Source of the DNA: Sphingomonas tagetis
Lineage (GTDB): Bacteria > Pseudomonadota > Alphaproteobacteria > Sphingomonadales > Sphingomonadaceae
Direction: 5' to 3'
DNA length: 64,000 bases
Assembly (NCBI RefSeq): GCF_024211275.1
Contig: NZ_JAMLDX010000005.1
Span: forward strand, 124,001-188,000
The notes beneath the pieces are model-generated. The model was not told the origin of the DNA. It did no database searches and saw nothing but the letters and a program-made list of their open reading frames with translations. Positions 1 through 7,608 of this stretch are shown piece after piece. The stretch's first letter is position 1, and every line of letters starts with the position of its first letter. The translations under genes were made by a program, and so were the position numbers.

Positions 1-701
1 ACGGTGCGGTCGGCGATGGCGTGGGGGTGGAGTTGGACGGCGTGGCGCGGGCCTTCGCAGTCGAAGGCGAAGTTACTGAACGCGTCCGTTCCGTTAGTTG
101 ACGAAGTTGACGGTAACGCCCCGATGTCGTGTGCGCCGGTCTTGCCCTCGATCCAGCCGATTGGACCCGGCATCGCGACCGGAACCTTGCGATCGCCGGG
201 CCACAGCGGGGGTTCGAGCGGGTTCTGCGCGAAGAGGTGCAGGATATCGGTGAGCAGCAGTTCCTGATGCTGTTGCTCGTGCTGGCAGCCGAGCTCGACC
301 AGCGCGCGGGCGGGTTCGGGCAGGCCGGGCAGCGCGTCGAGCAAGGCGGCGTCCACGGCGGCGCGGTAATCGAGCACCTGCGCGAGCGACGGACGCGTGA
401 GCATCCCGCGGCGAGGGCGGGCGTGACGCTGGCCTTCGGTCTCGTAATAGCTGTTGAACAGGAACGGCCAGGCTTCGTCGTGGAGGCGATAGCCGGGGAC
501 ATGGTCGCGCAGCACGAAGGTCTCGAAGAACCAGCTCGTGTGCGCGAGGTGCCATTTCGCGGGCGAGGCGTCGTCCATCGACTGGACCGTGGCATCGGCG
601 TCGGAGAGCGGTGCGGCGAGCCCTCGGGTGAGCGCACGGATCGCATGAAAGCGCGTTTCCAGCGCTGTGGAACGCGCGGCGGGACTCGCCTTTGTTCGCA
701 T
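1..701 (-). CDS. egtB: Ergothioneine biosynthesis protein EgtB, N-terminal part (cut by window edge)
   Basis: This open frame runs from an ATG at 701 off the left edge, so only about 233 N-terminal residues are present. It shows the DinB-like helical domain of EgtB, the non-haem iron enzyme that joins cysteine (or gamma-glutamylcysteine) to hercynine. Seen motifs are the HTSWFFETFVL segment after a DDASPAKWHLA stretch, and CQHEQQHQELLLTDI, whose HxxxH-type histidines are the iron-ligand region of the family. The edge-proximal FDCEGPRH segment resembles the start of the C-terminal sulfatase-modifying-factor domain. An AGGAGA ribosome site sits seven bases before the ATG. No frameshift is visible. 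egtD would be expected just beyond the edge, which cannot be checked here. Confidence 0.88.
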   Translation of the reverse strand, partial: MRTKASPAARSTALETRFHAIRALTRGLAAPLSDADATVQSMDDASPAKWHLAHTSWFFETFVLRDHVPGYRLHDEAWPFLFNSYYETEGQRHARPRRGMLTRPSLAQVLDYRAAVDAALLDALPGLPEPARALVELGCQHEQQHQELLLTDILHLFAQNPLEPPLWPGDRKVPVAMPGPIGWIEGKTGAHDIGALPSTSSTNGTDAFSNFAFDCEGPRHAVQLHPHAIADRT

Positions 702-745
702 TCTGTTCTCCTAGACCAGAACGCGCGCGAAGCCAAGGCGTTTCG

Positions 746-1315
746 CTAGCGGTGGGCTCCTGGTTTCCAGAGAACGTCCCCGCCCGCGGAAAGGTTCACC
801 GCGCGGCAGAGCACGAAGAGCAGGTCGGAGAGCCGGTTAAGATATTGAAGTGCCTGCGGGTTGAGCGGGACCTGGGCTGAAGCGGCGACCGCGCTGCGCT
901 CGGCGCGGCGGGTGATCGCGCGGGCGAGGTGGAGCGCGGCGGCGGCGGGGGTGCCGCCGGGCAGGATGAAGCTGCGCAACGGTTCGAGCGAGTCGTTGGC
1001 GGCGTCGATCGCGGCTTCGAGCCGGGTGACCTGCGCGGGGACGATGCGCAACGTCATCTCGCCGGGGGTGAAATCTTCGCCCGGCGTGGCGAGATCGGCG
1101 CCGAGGTCGAACAGGTCGTTCTGGATCGTTTCGAGCAGCGCTGCCGGATCGGCGCCGGCGAGCGCGGCAACCGCGACGCCGATCGCGCTGTTGGCCTCAT
1201 CGACATCGCCGATCGCGGCCATGCGCGGGTCGGACTTGGGCAGGCGCGAGCCATCGGTGAGGCCGGTGGTGCCGTCGTCACCGGTGCGAGTGTAGATCTT
1301 GTTGAGCTTGACCAT
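746..1315 (-). CDS. PduO-type cob(I)alamin adenosyltransferase
   Basis: A 189-residue protein of the PduO/MMAB class, which moves the adenosyl group of ATP onto cob(I)alamin to make coenzyme B12 in the cytoplasm. The N-terminal KIYTRTGDDGTTGL segment is the family's ATP-binding motif. The later RAITRRAERS helix and the LQYLNRLSDLLFVLCR segment are also family signatures, and the length is standard. It is followed on the same strand by a small membrane protein and gluQRS lies upstream, so the three minus-strand genes may be co-transcribed. The only other B12-linked genes in the window are cobS and cobT near 29-31 kb, well separated. Confidence 0.93.
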   Translation of the reverse strand: MVKLNKIYTRTGDDGTTGLTDGSRLPKSDPRMAAIGDVDEANSAIGVAVAALAGADPAALLETIQNDLFDLGADLATPGEDFTPGEMTLRIVPAQVTRLEAAIDAANDSLEPLRSFILPGGTPAAAALHLARAITRRAERSAVAASAQVPLNPQALQYLNRLSDLLFVLCRAVNLSAGGDVLWKPGAHR

Positions 1316-1333
1316 CGATGCCGCGACGGCGGC

Positions 1334-1564
1334 TCAGCTCGAGCTGGCGAGCAGCAGAAGCAGCGCGACGATCGCGATGGCGATGCCCTGGAACAGGATG
1401 CGCTGCTGCATCATCTTGTTCGACTTGAGCGCGGCCTGGCTGGGGCCGGTGCCGCCTTTCAGATCGGCCTCGGTCACCTTGAGGAAGGTGATGATGCCGC
1501 GGACGAGGGCGACGACCGTCGCGATCATCGCGGCGATGAGGAGCAGGATCAGAAAGAGCTTCAT
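1334..1564 (-). CDS. Small two-helix membrane protein of HIG1 type
   Basis: A 76-residue protein beginning MKLFLILLLIAAM. It has two hydrophobic helices (about residues 2-27 and 58-73) joined by a polar loop containing KSNKMMQQRILFQG. This layout and the NKMMQxRxxxQ motif match the bacterial HIG1-domain twin-helix family, whose members in mitochondria associate with cytochrome oxidase. The role in bacteria is not settled. The ATG at 1564 is chosen because everything upstream in frame belongs to a shadow of the neighbouring synthetase. It lies 10 bases after the end of gluQRS and 18 before the adenosyltransferase, which suggests one transcript. Confidence 0.8.
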   Translation of the reverse strand: MKLFLILLLIAAMIATVVALVRGIITFLKVTEADLKGGTGPSQAALKSNKMMQQRILFQGIAIAIVALLLLLASSS

Positions 1565-1574
1565 GGCGGCGCTG

Positions 1575-2423
1575 TTACGCCTTTGCGGCGGCGAATCCAA
1601 CCGGGAGTTCGCCGCGGCGGAGCGCCTCGGCGAAGGCGCGGCCGTCGGCGCCGGACTCGCGCAGCGCGGCGAGGGTGGGCGCGCCGTGGCGCTTGGCGAG
1701 CCGCTCGCCATCGGGGCCGAGCAGCAGCGCGTGGTGGTGGTAGCGCGGCGTGGGCAGGCCGAGCAGCGCCTGCAGCAGGCGGTGGACGTGGGTGGCGGCG
1801 AGCAGGTCGTCGCCGCGGACGATGTCGGTGATGCCCTGCGCGGCGTCGTCGAGCGTGACGGCGAGGTGGTAGGAAGCGGGGGCGTCCTTGCGCGCGAGGA
1901 CGACGTCGCCGTGTTGGGTCGGGTCGGCGTGGATGAGGCCATGGCGGGAGTCGTGGAAGGAGAGGGATTCGGAACCGGATGCGGCGAGCGCTTTCGCCAT
2001 GTCGAGCCGCCAGCAATGCGGTTTGGACAGGTCCGGCGCATCGAGGTTGCGGCAGGTGCCGGGATAGATCGCGCCTTCGGGACCGTGCGGCGCGGTGAGG
2101 CTCGCGGCGATGTCGGCGCGGGTGCAGAAGCAAGGGTAGAGCAGGCCCATGCCGCGCAGGCGGTCGAGCGCGGCTTGGTAACTCGCGAGGCGCTGCGACT
2201 GGAACACGACCTCGCCGTCCCAGCCAAGCCCCAGCCATTCGAGGTCGCGCAGGATCGTCTCGACATGCTCGGGCCGGCTGCGCGTGCCATCGATATCCTC
2301 GATCCGCAGCAGGAAGCGGCCGTCCCGCTCGCGTGCGAAATCATGCGCCATAATCGCCGAGAAAGCGTGGCCCGGGTGCAACCGTCCTGTCGGACTGGGC
2401 GCGAAGCGCGTAGAGACGTTCAT
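1575..2423 (-). CDS. gluQRS: Glutamyl-Q tRNA(Asp) synthetase
   Basis: A 282-residue truncated glutamyl-tRNA synthetase paralogue that charges glutamate onto queuosine at the wobble base of tRNA-Asp. The catalytic Rossmann core is present with RFAPSPTGRLHPGH (HIGH-type motif, residues 6-19) and LAKRHGAP as the KMSKS-equivalent. A zinc site is indicated by YPCFCTRAD and a later YPGTCRNL, matching the C-x-C...Y-x3-C pattern typical of GluQRS. The anticodon-binding domain of true GltX is absent, as expected. The start at 2423 is 95 bp from a divergently read HNH gene, so the promoters of both must lie in that gap. Confidence 0.95.
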   Translation of the reverse strand: MNVSTRFAPSPTGRLHPGHAFSAIMAHDFARERDGRFLLRIEDIDGTRSRPEHVETILRDLEWLGLGWDGEVVFQSQRLASYQAALDRLRGMGLLYPCFCTRADIAASLTAPHGPEGAIYPGTCRNLDAPDLSKPHCWRLDMAKALAASGSESLSFHDSRHGLIHADPTQHGDVVLARKDAPASYHLAVTLDDAAQGITDIVRGDDLLAATHVHRLLQALLGLPTPRYHHHALLLGPDGERLAKRHGAPTLAALRESGADGRAFAEALRRGELPVGFAAAKA

Positions 2424-2518
2424 CTCACCCCTTGACCGCGAGTCACGGCATATGGTGTCATGACGACGTAACGCTTCGTGGCGAGAGGCGTTGGCACGAT
2501 ACGGGCACGAGGGGGACC

Positions 2519-3085
2519 ATGTACCATCCCGATCTGATCCGCCATCCTGACGGGTGCCCCGCGCTCGTCCTGAACGCCGATTATACGCCGCTCTCCTATT
2601 ATCCGCTGAGCGTGTGGCCGTGGCAGACCGCGATCAAGGCGGTGTTTCTCGATCGCGTGGACATCGTCAGCCATTATGAGCGCGAGGTGCACAGCCCGAG
2701 CGCGTCGATCAAGCTGCCCAGCGTCATCGCGCTCAAGCAATATGTGAGGCCGTCGCAATTCCCGGCTTTCACGCGCTTCAACCTGTTCCTGCGCGACAAG
2801 TTCGAATGCCAATATTGCGGGACGCCGAAGGATCTGACCTTCGACCATGTCATCCCGCGTGCGCAGGGCGGGCGGACGACGTGGGAGAATGTCGCGACCG
2901 CCTGTGCGCCTTGCAATCTCAAGAAGGGCGGGCGCACCCCGAAACAGGCGGCGATGCCACTGCATGTCGCGCCGATCCGGCCGACCAGCTGGCAGTTGCA
3001 GGAACATGGGCGGAGCTTTCCGCCCAACTATCTGCACGAGACCTGGCGCGACTGGCTCTATTGGGACATCGAGCTGTTGGCGTAA
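2519..3085 (+). CDS. HNH endonuclease family protein
   Basis: A 188-residue protein with a C-terminal HNH fold. The segment FECQYCGTPKDLTFDHVIPRAQGG supplies the first zinc cysteine pair and the catalytic DH, and CAPCNLKKGGRTP supplies the second CxxC and the conserved Asn. The N-terminal part (ALVLNADYTPLSYYP) is the conserved extension of the sphingomonad and alphaproteobacterial HNH family usually found as a single-copy chromosomal gene. I chose the ATG at 2519 rather than earlier in-frame codons because GAGGGGG precedes it at good spacing and the protein aligns from MYHPDLI. The biological substrate is unknown. There is no methylase nearby, so it is not an obvious restriction enzyme. Confidence 0.9.
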   Translation: MYHPDLIRHPDGCPALVLNADYTPLSYYPLSVWPWQTAIKAVFLDRVDIVSHYEREVHSPSASIKLPSVIALKQYVRPSQFPAFTRFNLFLRDKFECQYCGTPKDLTFDHVIPRAQGGRTTWENVATACAPCNLKKGGRTPKQAAMPLHVAPIRPTSWQLQEHGRSFPPNYLHETWRDWLYWDIELLA

Positions 3086-3131
3086 TTCGCCGCCCCCGCT
3101 AGGTCTGACGCGTCAGCCTGTGGAGTAGCGG

Positions 3132-4763
3132 ATGAGCGGATTGGTGGACCGGCGCGGCGTATTGGCGCTCGGTGTGGGCGGGGCGAGCGCGCTGGCGCTG
3201 CCGGGCTTGGCACAGACCGCAGCGGCGCCGCTCGACGCGGCGATCGACGAGATCGTCCGCAATTTCATGCGCGCCTTCTTCACCCCCGGCATCGGTGTTG
3301 CGATCGTGCGCAAGGGGGAGGCACCGTGGCTCAAGGGCTATGGCGTGCGCACGATGGACCGGCCCGGGAAGGTCGATGTCCATACGCGCTTTGGCATCGC
3401 GTCCAATTCGAAGGCGTTCACCGCCGCGGCGCTGGCGATGCTGGTCGAGGAGAAGAAGCTGGGCTGGGACGATGCGGTCACGAAGCATCTGCCCGAGTTC
3501 AGGATGGCCGACCCGGCGGTCACGGCGATGTTCACGGTGCGCGACCTGCTGGTGCACCGCTCGGGGCTGCCGCTCGGCGCGGGCGACCTCATGTATTTTC
3601 CGCGGTCGAGCGCGGACGCGGCGCAGGTGATCCGCGCGCTGCAATATCTCAAGCCCGTGCGCGGGTTCCGCACCGGCTATGACTATGACAACATCCTCTA
3701 CATCGTCGCCGGCGTGCTGATCGAGCGGCTGTCGGGGCTGAGCTGGCGCGACTTCGTGACGACGCGCATCCTCCAGCCGCTGGGGATGGCCGATGCGGTG
3801 GCGTCGCTCGAGCTGCTCAAGACCGACAATGTCGCCGGACGGCATGCGAAGCTCGGGCCGCCGGTGCGTGGGGTGGGGCCGCTCAAGGTGATCCAGCCCG
3901 ATGAATCGCCTTTGGTCGATGCCGGCGCCGGGATCAACGCCAGCGTCACCGACATCGCCAAGTGGCTCGACGTGCAGCTCGCGCTGGGGACGCTGCCGGA
4001 CGGCAAAAGACTGTGGAGCAAGGAAGCGGCGGCGGAGATGTGGAAGCCGCAGGTGATCACCTCGTCGAGCGATGGCGGGACCGAGCTCAACCCGGCGCGC
4101 GCGGTGATCGCGGGTTATGCGCTCGGCTGGGGCGTGCAGGATTTCCGCGGGCGGCGGCTGATCAGCCATTCGGGCGGGCTGTCGGGACAGGTGACGCAGA
4201 CCGCGCTGATCCCCTCGGCGGGGATCGGCGTCGCGGTGTTCAGCAACACCGAGGACGGCGTGTCGGGCGGCATCCGCAACGCGATCCTCGATCATCTGCT
4301 GGGCGTGACGCCGGCCTATGACTGGGTGGCGAGCTATGTCGCGCGCAACAAGCTGGCGCAGGAGAATGCGGTGGCTTCGATGGCCGGGGGCGATGCCGCC
4401 AAACCGCCCGAAGGCAAGCCGAGCCTGCCGCTCGCCAGCTATGCCGGGCGCTATCGCGATGCCTGGTATGGCGACATCGTCGTTTCGGTGAAGCGCAAGC
4501 AACTGCACATCGACTTCGTGCCGACGCCGCAATTCGCGAGCGTGCTGGAGCCGTGGGGCACCGACAGCTTCCGCACGCGGATCAAGCCGGGGGCGGGCGA
4601 GGACGCGGTGGTGAGCTTCGAGGTGAAGGACGGCAAGGTCGCGGGGGTCAGGATGAAGGCGCTCTCGCCGCTCGCCGATTTCAGCTATGACTTCCACCAT
4701 CTCGACTTCGTGCCGGTGCGCCGAGGCGGGTATGCGGTTGAACCTGCTGTCATATTGAGATAA
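3132..4763 (+). CDS. Exported serine hydrolase, beta-lactamase class C / PBP-like
   Basis: A 543-residue protein with an N-terminal DRRGVLALG twin-arginine-like signal and a probable cleavage site near ALPGLAQTA. The beta-lactamase-like domain shows the S-N-S-K tetrad (residues 91-94), Y-D-N (185-187) and H-S-G-G (346-349), which in this family replaces KTG. A C-terminal domain of about 110 residues (GRYRDAWYGDIVV onwards) matches the DUF3471 type that follows many of these hydrolases. Activity could be esterase, D-aminopeptidase or amidase; the sequence does not decide. It lies directly upstream of a PBP1A gene on the same strand, 14 bp apart, and may be co-transcribed with it. Confidence 0.88.
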   Translation: MSGLVDRRGVLALGVGGASALALPGLAQTAAAPLDAAIDEIVRNFMRAFFTPGIGVAIVRKGEAPWLKGYGVRTMDRPGKVDVHTRFGIASNSKAFTAAALAMLVEEKKLGWDDAVTKHLPEFRMADPAVTAMFTVRDLLVHRSGLPLGAGDLMYFPRSSADAAQVIRALQYLKPVRGFRTGYDYDNILYIVAGVLIERLSGLSWRDFVTTRILQPLGMADAVASLELLKTDNVAGRHAKLGPPVRGVGPLKVIQPDESPLVDAGAGINASVTDIAKWLDVQLALGTLPDGKRLWSKEAAAEMWKPQVITSSSDGGTELNPARAVIAGYALGWGVQDFRGRRLISHSGGLSGQVTQTALIPSAGIGVAVFSNTEDGVSGGIRNAILDHLLGVTPAYDWVASYVARNKLAQENAVASMAGGDAAKPPEGKPSLPLASYAGRYRDAWYGDIVVSVKRKQLHIDFVPTPQFASVLEPWGTDSFRTRIKPGAGEDAVVSFEVKDGKVAGVRMKALSPLADFSYDFHHLDFVPVRRGGYAVEPAVILR

Positions 4764-4777
4764 TACAGTCCCGGCCG

Positions 4778-6850
4778 ATGCGCTACGACACCCTCTATCC
4801 CCAGGTCACCGATTCGCGCGCGCCGGCTGCCGCCGCGCCGCCATTCGCGCTCGATGATGGTCTTCCGCCCGAACCGCCCAAGCGGCGGCGGCGGATCAAC
4901 TGGCGCTGGGTGAGCCGTGGCTTCGCCGCGCTGATCGTGCTGCTGATCGTCGCGATCGCCTGGCTGGTGTTCACCGCGCCGCTCAGCAAGTCGCTCGAGC
5001 CGCCAGTGCCGCCGTCGATCACCCTGCTGTCGGCCGAGGGTACGCCGATCGCACGGACCGGCGCGATCGTCGGCAAGCCGGTCGATTCGACCAAATTGCC
5101 GCAGCATGTGGTGGACGCGTTCGTCGCGGTCGAGGACCGGCGCTTCCGCTCGCATTGGGGGATCGACCCGCGCGGCATCCTGCGCGCCTTCGTCAACAAC
5201 GTCTTCACCAGCGGCAGCTCGCAGGGCGGCAGCACGATCACGCAGCAGCTCGCCAAGAACGCGTTTCTGAGTTCGAAGCGGACGCTGGGGCGCAAGTTTC
5301 AGGAAGTGCTGATCGCCTTCTGGCTCGAGGCGTGGCTGACCAAGGACGAGATCCTCTCGCGTTACCTGTCGAACGTCTATTTCGGCGACAACCAATATGG
5401 CCTCGACGCGGCAGCGCGGCATTATTTCAGCCGGCCGGCGGTCGACCTGACCACCGGGCAGGCGGCGATGCTGGCGGGGCTGGTCAAGGCGCCGTCGCGG
5501 CTGGCGCCGTCGGGCAACCTCAAGGGTGCACAGGCGCGGCAAAAAGTGGTGATCGGCACGATGGTCGATGCAGGGCTGCTGACCAAGGCCGAGGCGGCGG
5601 ATATCGGCCCGGCGCGGCTGCGGCTGGCGCGGACCAGGGCGCTGCCGACCGGCACCTATTTCGCCGACTGGGTGCTGCCCGAGGCGCGCGACATGGCGGG
5701 CGAGCTGGCGACCGAGGCGACGGTCACGACGACGCTGGAAAGCAAGATGCAGCGCGCCGCCGAGCGCGCGGTGCGCAATGCCGGCCTGCGGCAATCGCAG
5801 ATCGCGATCGTCGCGATGCGGCCCGACGGGCGCGTGGTGGCGATGGTCGGCGGCAAGAATTACGGGGAATCGCCGTTCAACCGCGCGACGCAGGCGCGGC
5901 GGCAGCCGGGATCGACGTTCAAGCTGTTCGTCTATCTCGCGGCGCTGCGCGCGGGGATGAGCCCGGATTCGACCGTGCTCGACGAGCCGGTGACGATCGG
6001 CGAGTGGAGTCCCAAGAACAGCGACGGCAGCTATCGCGGCGAGATCACGCTGCGCCAGGCCTTTGCAAGGTCGAGCAATGTCGCGGCGGCGCGGCTGATC
6101 AAGGATGTAGGACCCGACGCGGTGATCCGCGCCGCACGCGACCTCGGCATCACCACGCCGATCGCCAGCGAGGCGTCGATCGCGCTCGGCACCTCGACCG
6201 TATCGCTGCTCGAGCTGACCGCCGCCTATGCCGCGATCGCGCAGGGCGATGCGCCGGTGCGGCCGCGGGGGATCGCCAAGACCGACGAGCCGGGCTGGCT
6301 CGACCGGCTGAGCGACTTGAAGCGCCCGCTCGGTTCGCGGCAGCTGGAGGGGATGCGCGACCTGCTGTCGGCGGCGGTGAACGAGGGCACCGGGCGCAGC
6401 GCGGCGCTGTCGGTCGAGACGTTCGGCAAGACCGGCACGACGCAGGACAATCGCGACGCACTGTTCCTCGGCTATGCCAATGGCATCGTCGCGGCGGTGT
6501 GGATGGGCAATGACGACAACACGTCCAATCCGGGGCTGGCCGGCGGCGGCGCACCGGCGCGGGTGTGGCGCGACTTCATGAGCCAGGCGCTCGGGGTTGC
6601 GGCCAAGCCCAAGCCGGTGGTCGAGGACGTGGGCAACGAGAGCGACTTCATGCTCGACGAGGGCGGCAACTTCATCGACGAGCCGATCGAGCTCGAGGGC
6701 AGTATCGGCGGGCAGGGGATGGGCGTGCGCGTCAACCGCGACGGCAGCATCGAGATGACCCGGCCGGGCGAGGAGGAGCAGCTCGACGCGCCGCCGCCCG
6801 AGCGCGACCGCCGCCGCCGCGAGCCGGTGCCGGAGGATGAGGGGCTCTAG
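4778..6850 (+). CDS. Bifunctional class A penicillin-binding protein (PBP1A family)
   Basis: A 690-residue inner-membrane peptidoglycan synthase. A cytoplasmic arginine-rich stretch (34-39) precedes one transmembrane helix (about 49-66). The glycosyltransferase domain carries VEDRRF with catalytic Glu119, and the GGSTITQQLAKN motif at 150-161. The transpeptidase domain has S379-T-F-K382, S432-S-N434 and K551-T-G-T. An acidic and arginine-rich tail of about 90 residues follows the catalytic domains. It is shorter than Escherichia coli PBP1A (about 850) because the OB-like insert is missing, resembling the PBP1C/2D-sized enzymes of alphaproteobacteria. It is followed by an L,D-transpeptidase gene, so wall synthesis and cross-linking genes are grouped. 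Confidence 0.95.
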   Translation: MRYDTLYPQVTDSRAPAAAAPPFALDDGLPPEPPKRRRRINWRWVSRGFAALIVLLIVAIAWLVFTAPLSKSLEPPVPPSITLLSAEGTPIARTGAIVGKPVDSTKLPQHVVDAFVAVEDRRFRSHWGIDPRGILRAFVNNVFTSGSSQGGSTITQQLAKNAFLSSKRTLGRKFQEVLIAFWLEAWLTKDEILSRYLSNVYFGDNQYGLDAAARHYFSRPAVDLTTGQAAMLAGLVKAPSRLAPSGNLKGAQARQKVVIGTMVDAGLLTKAEAADIGPARLRLARTRALPTGTYFADWVLPEARDMAGELATEATVTTTLESKMQRAAERAVRNAGLRQSQIAIVAMRPDGRVVAMVGGKNYGESPFNRATQARRQPGSTFKLFVYLAALRAGMSPDSTVLDEPVTIGEWSPKNSDGSYRGEITLRQAFARSSNVAAARLIKDVGPDAVIRAARDLGITTPIASEASIALGTSTVSLLELTAAYAAIAQGDAPVRPRGIAKTDEPGWLDRLSDLKRPLGSRQLEGMRDLLSAAVNEGTGRSAALSVETFGKTGTTQDNRDALFLGYANGIVAAVWMGNDDNTSNPGLAGGGAPARVWRDFMSQALGVAAKPKPVVEDVGNESDFMLDEGGNFIDEPIELEGSIGGQGMGVRVNRDGSIEMTRPGEEEQLDAPPPERDRRRREPVPEDEGL

Positions 6851-6942
6851 GCGCGGATTAACGGCGCGCCGGGTTGTGCCAGGCTGAAACGGCGGATTTC
6901 CACGGGTTGAGGTGACGTCGGATTCGAGCGATCACCTGCGCC

Positions 6943-7602
6943 ATGTCAGCGCGCGGTACATGGATTCGGACAGGGATTGCGGGCGGTATCCTGCTCGCCG
7001 CGCTGGGTGGGGGTGCGACCCTGCTCGTGGCGCGCCCGGTTGTTGCACCCGCGCCGGCTCCGGCGGTGAAGGCGCCCGTTCCGGTCAAGGCGGTCGCCGC
7101 CAAGCCTGCCCCCGCACCGTCGCCGACGCCCGAGCCGCTGGTGGTCAAGCGCATCCTCGCGATCGACGGGCCGATCAGGTTCGGCGACTATTTCTGGGAC
7201 ACGGCGGGGATTCCCGCGGAAGGCGCGCTGGTGATCACTGTCGATCTCGAAGCGCAGACGATGTCGGTGTTCCGCGACGGTTACGAGATCGGTGCGACCG
7301 CGATCATCTATGGCGCGGACGAGAAACCGACCCCGCTCGGGCTGCACACGATCACGCAGAAGAAGGTTCACCACATCTCGAACCTCTATGGCGCGCCGAT
7401 GCCGTACATGATGCGGCTGACCAATGACGGCGTCGCGATCCATGCGTCGGAAAAGATCGACGGCGGCTATGCGACGCATGGCTGCATCGGCGTGCCGCTG
7501 GCGTTCGCCAAGCTGGTGTTCGCGCAGGCGAAGCTCGGCGACCGCGTGATCATCACGCGCGGCAAGCGGCTCGGCATGGGCGGGACGATCGCCGCGAGCT
7601 GA
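6943..7602 (+). CDS. Exported L,D-transpeptidase (YkuD-type catalytic domain)
   Basis: A 219-residue protein with an N-terminal hydrophobic segment (about 11-30) and a proline/alanine-rich linker (31-66). A YkuD-type domain carries the nucleophile Cys181 in ATHGCIGVP and His167 in VAIHASE. Such enzymes cross-link peptidoglycan or anchor envelope proteins. The usual SHGCxR motif has Arg two residues after Cys; here Gly stands in that place, so activity or specificity may differ. The gene follows PBP1A by 92 bp and converges on an acylase gene with a 6-bp gap. Confidence 0.88.
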   Translation: MSARGTWIRTGIAGGILLAALGGGATLLVARPVVAPAPAPAVKAPVPVKAVAAKPAPAPSPTPEPLVVKRILAIDGPIRFGDYFWDTAGIPAEGALVITVDLEAQTMSVFRDGYEIGATAIIYGADEKPTPLGLHTITQKKVHHISNLYGAPMPYMMRLTNDGVAIHASEKIDGGYATHGCIGVPLAFAKLVFAQAKLGDRVIITRGKRLGMGGTIAAS

Positions 7603-7608
7603 GCGCGG

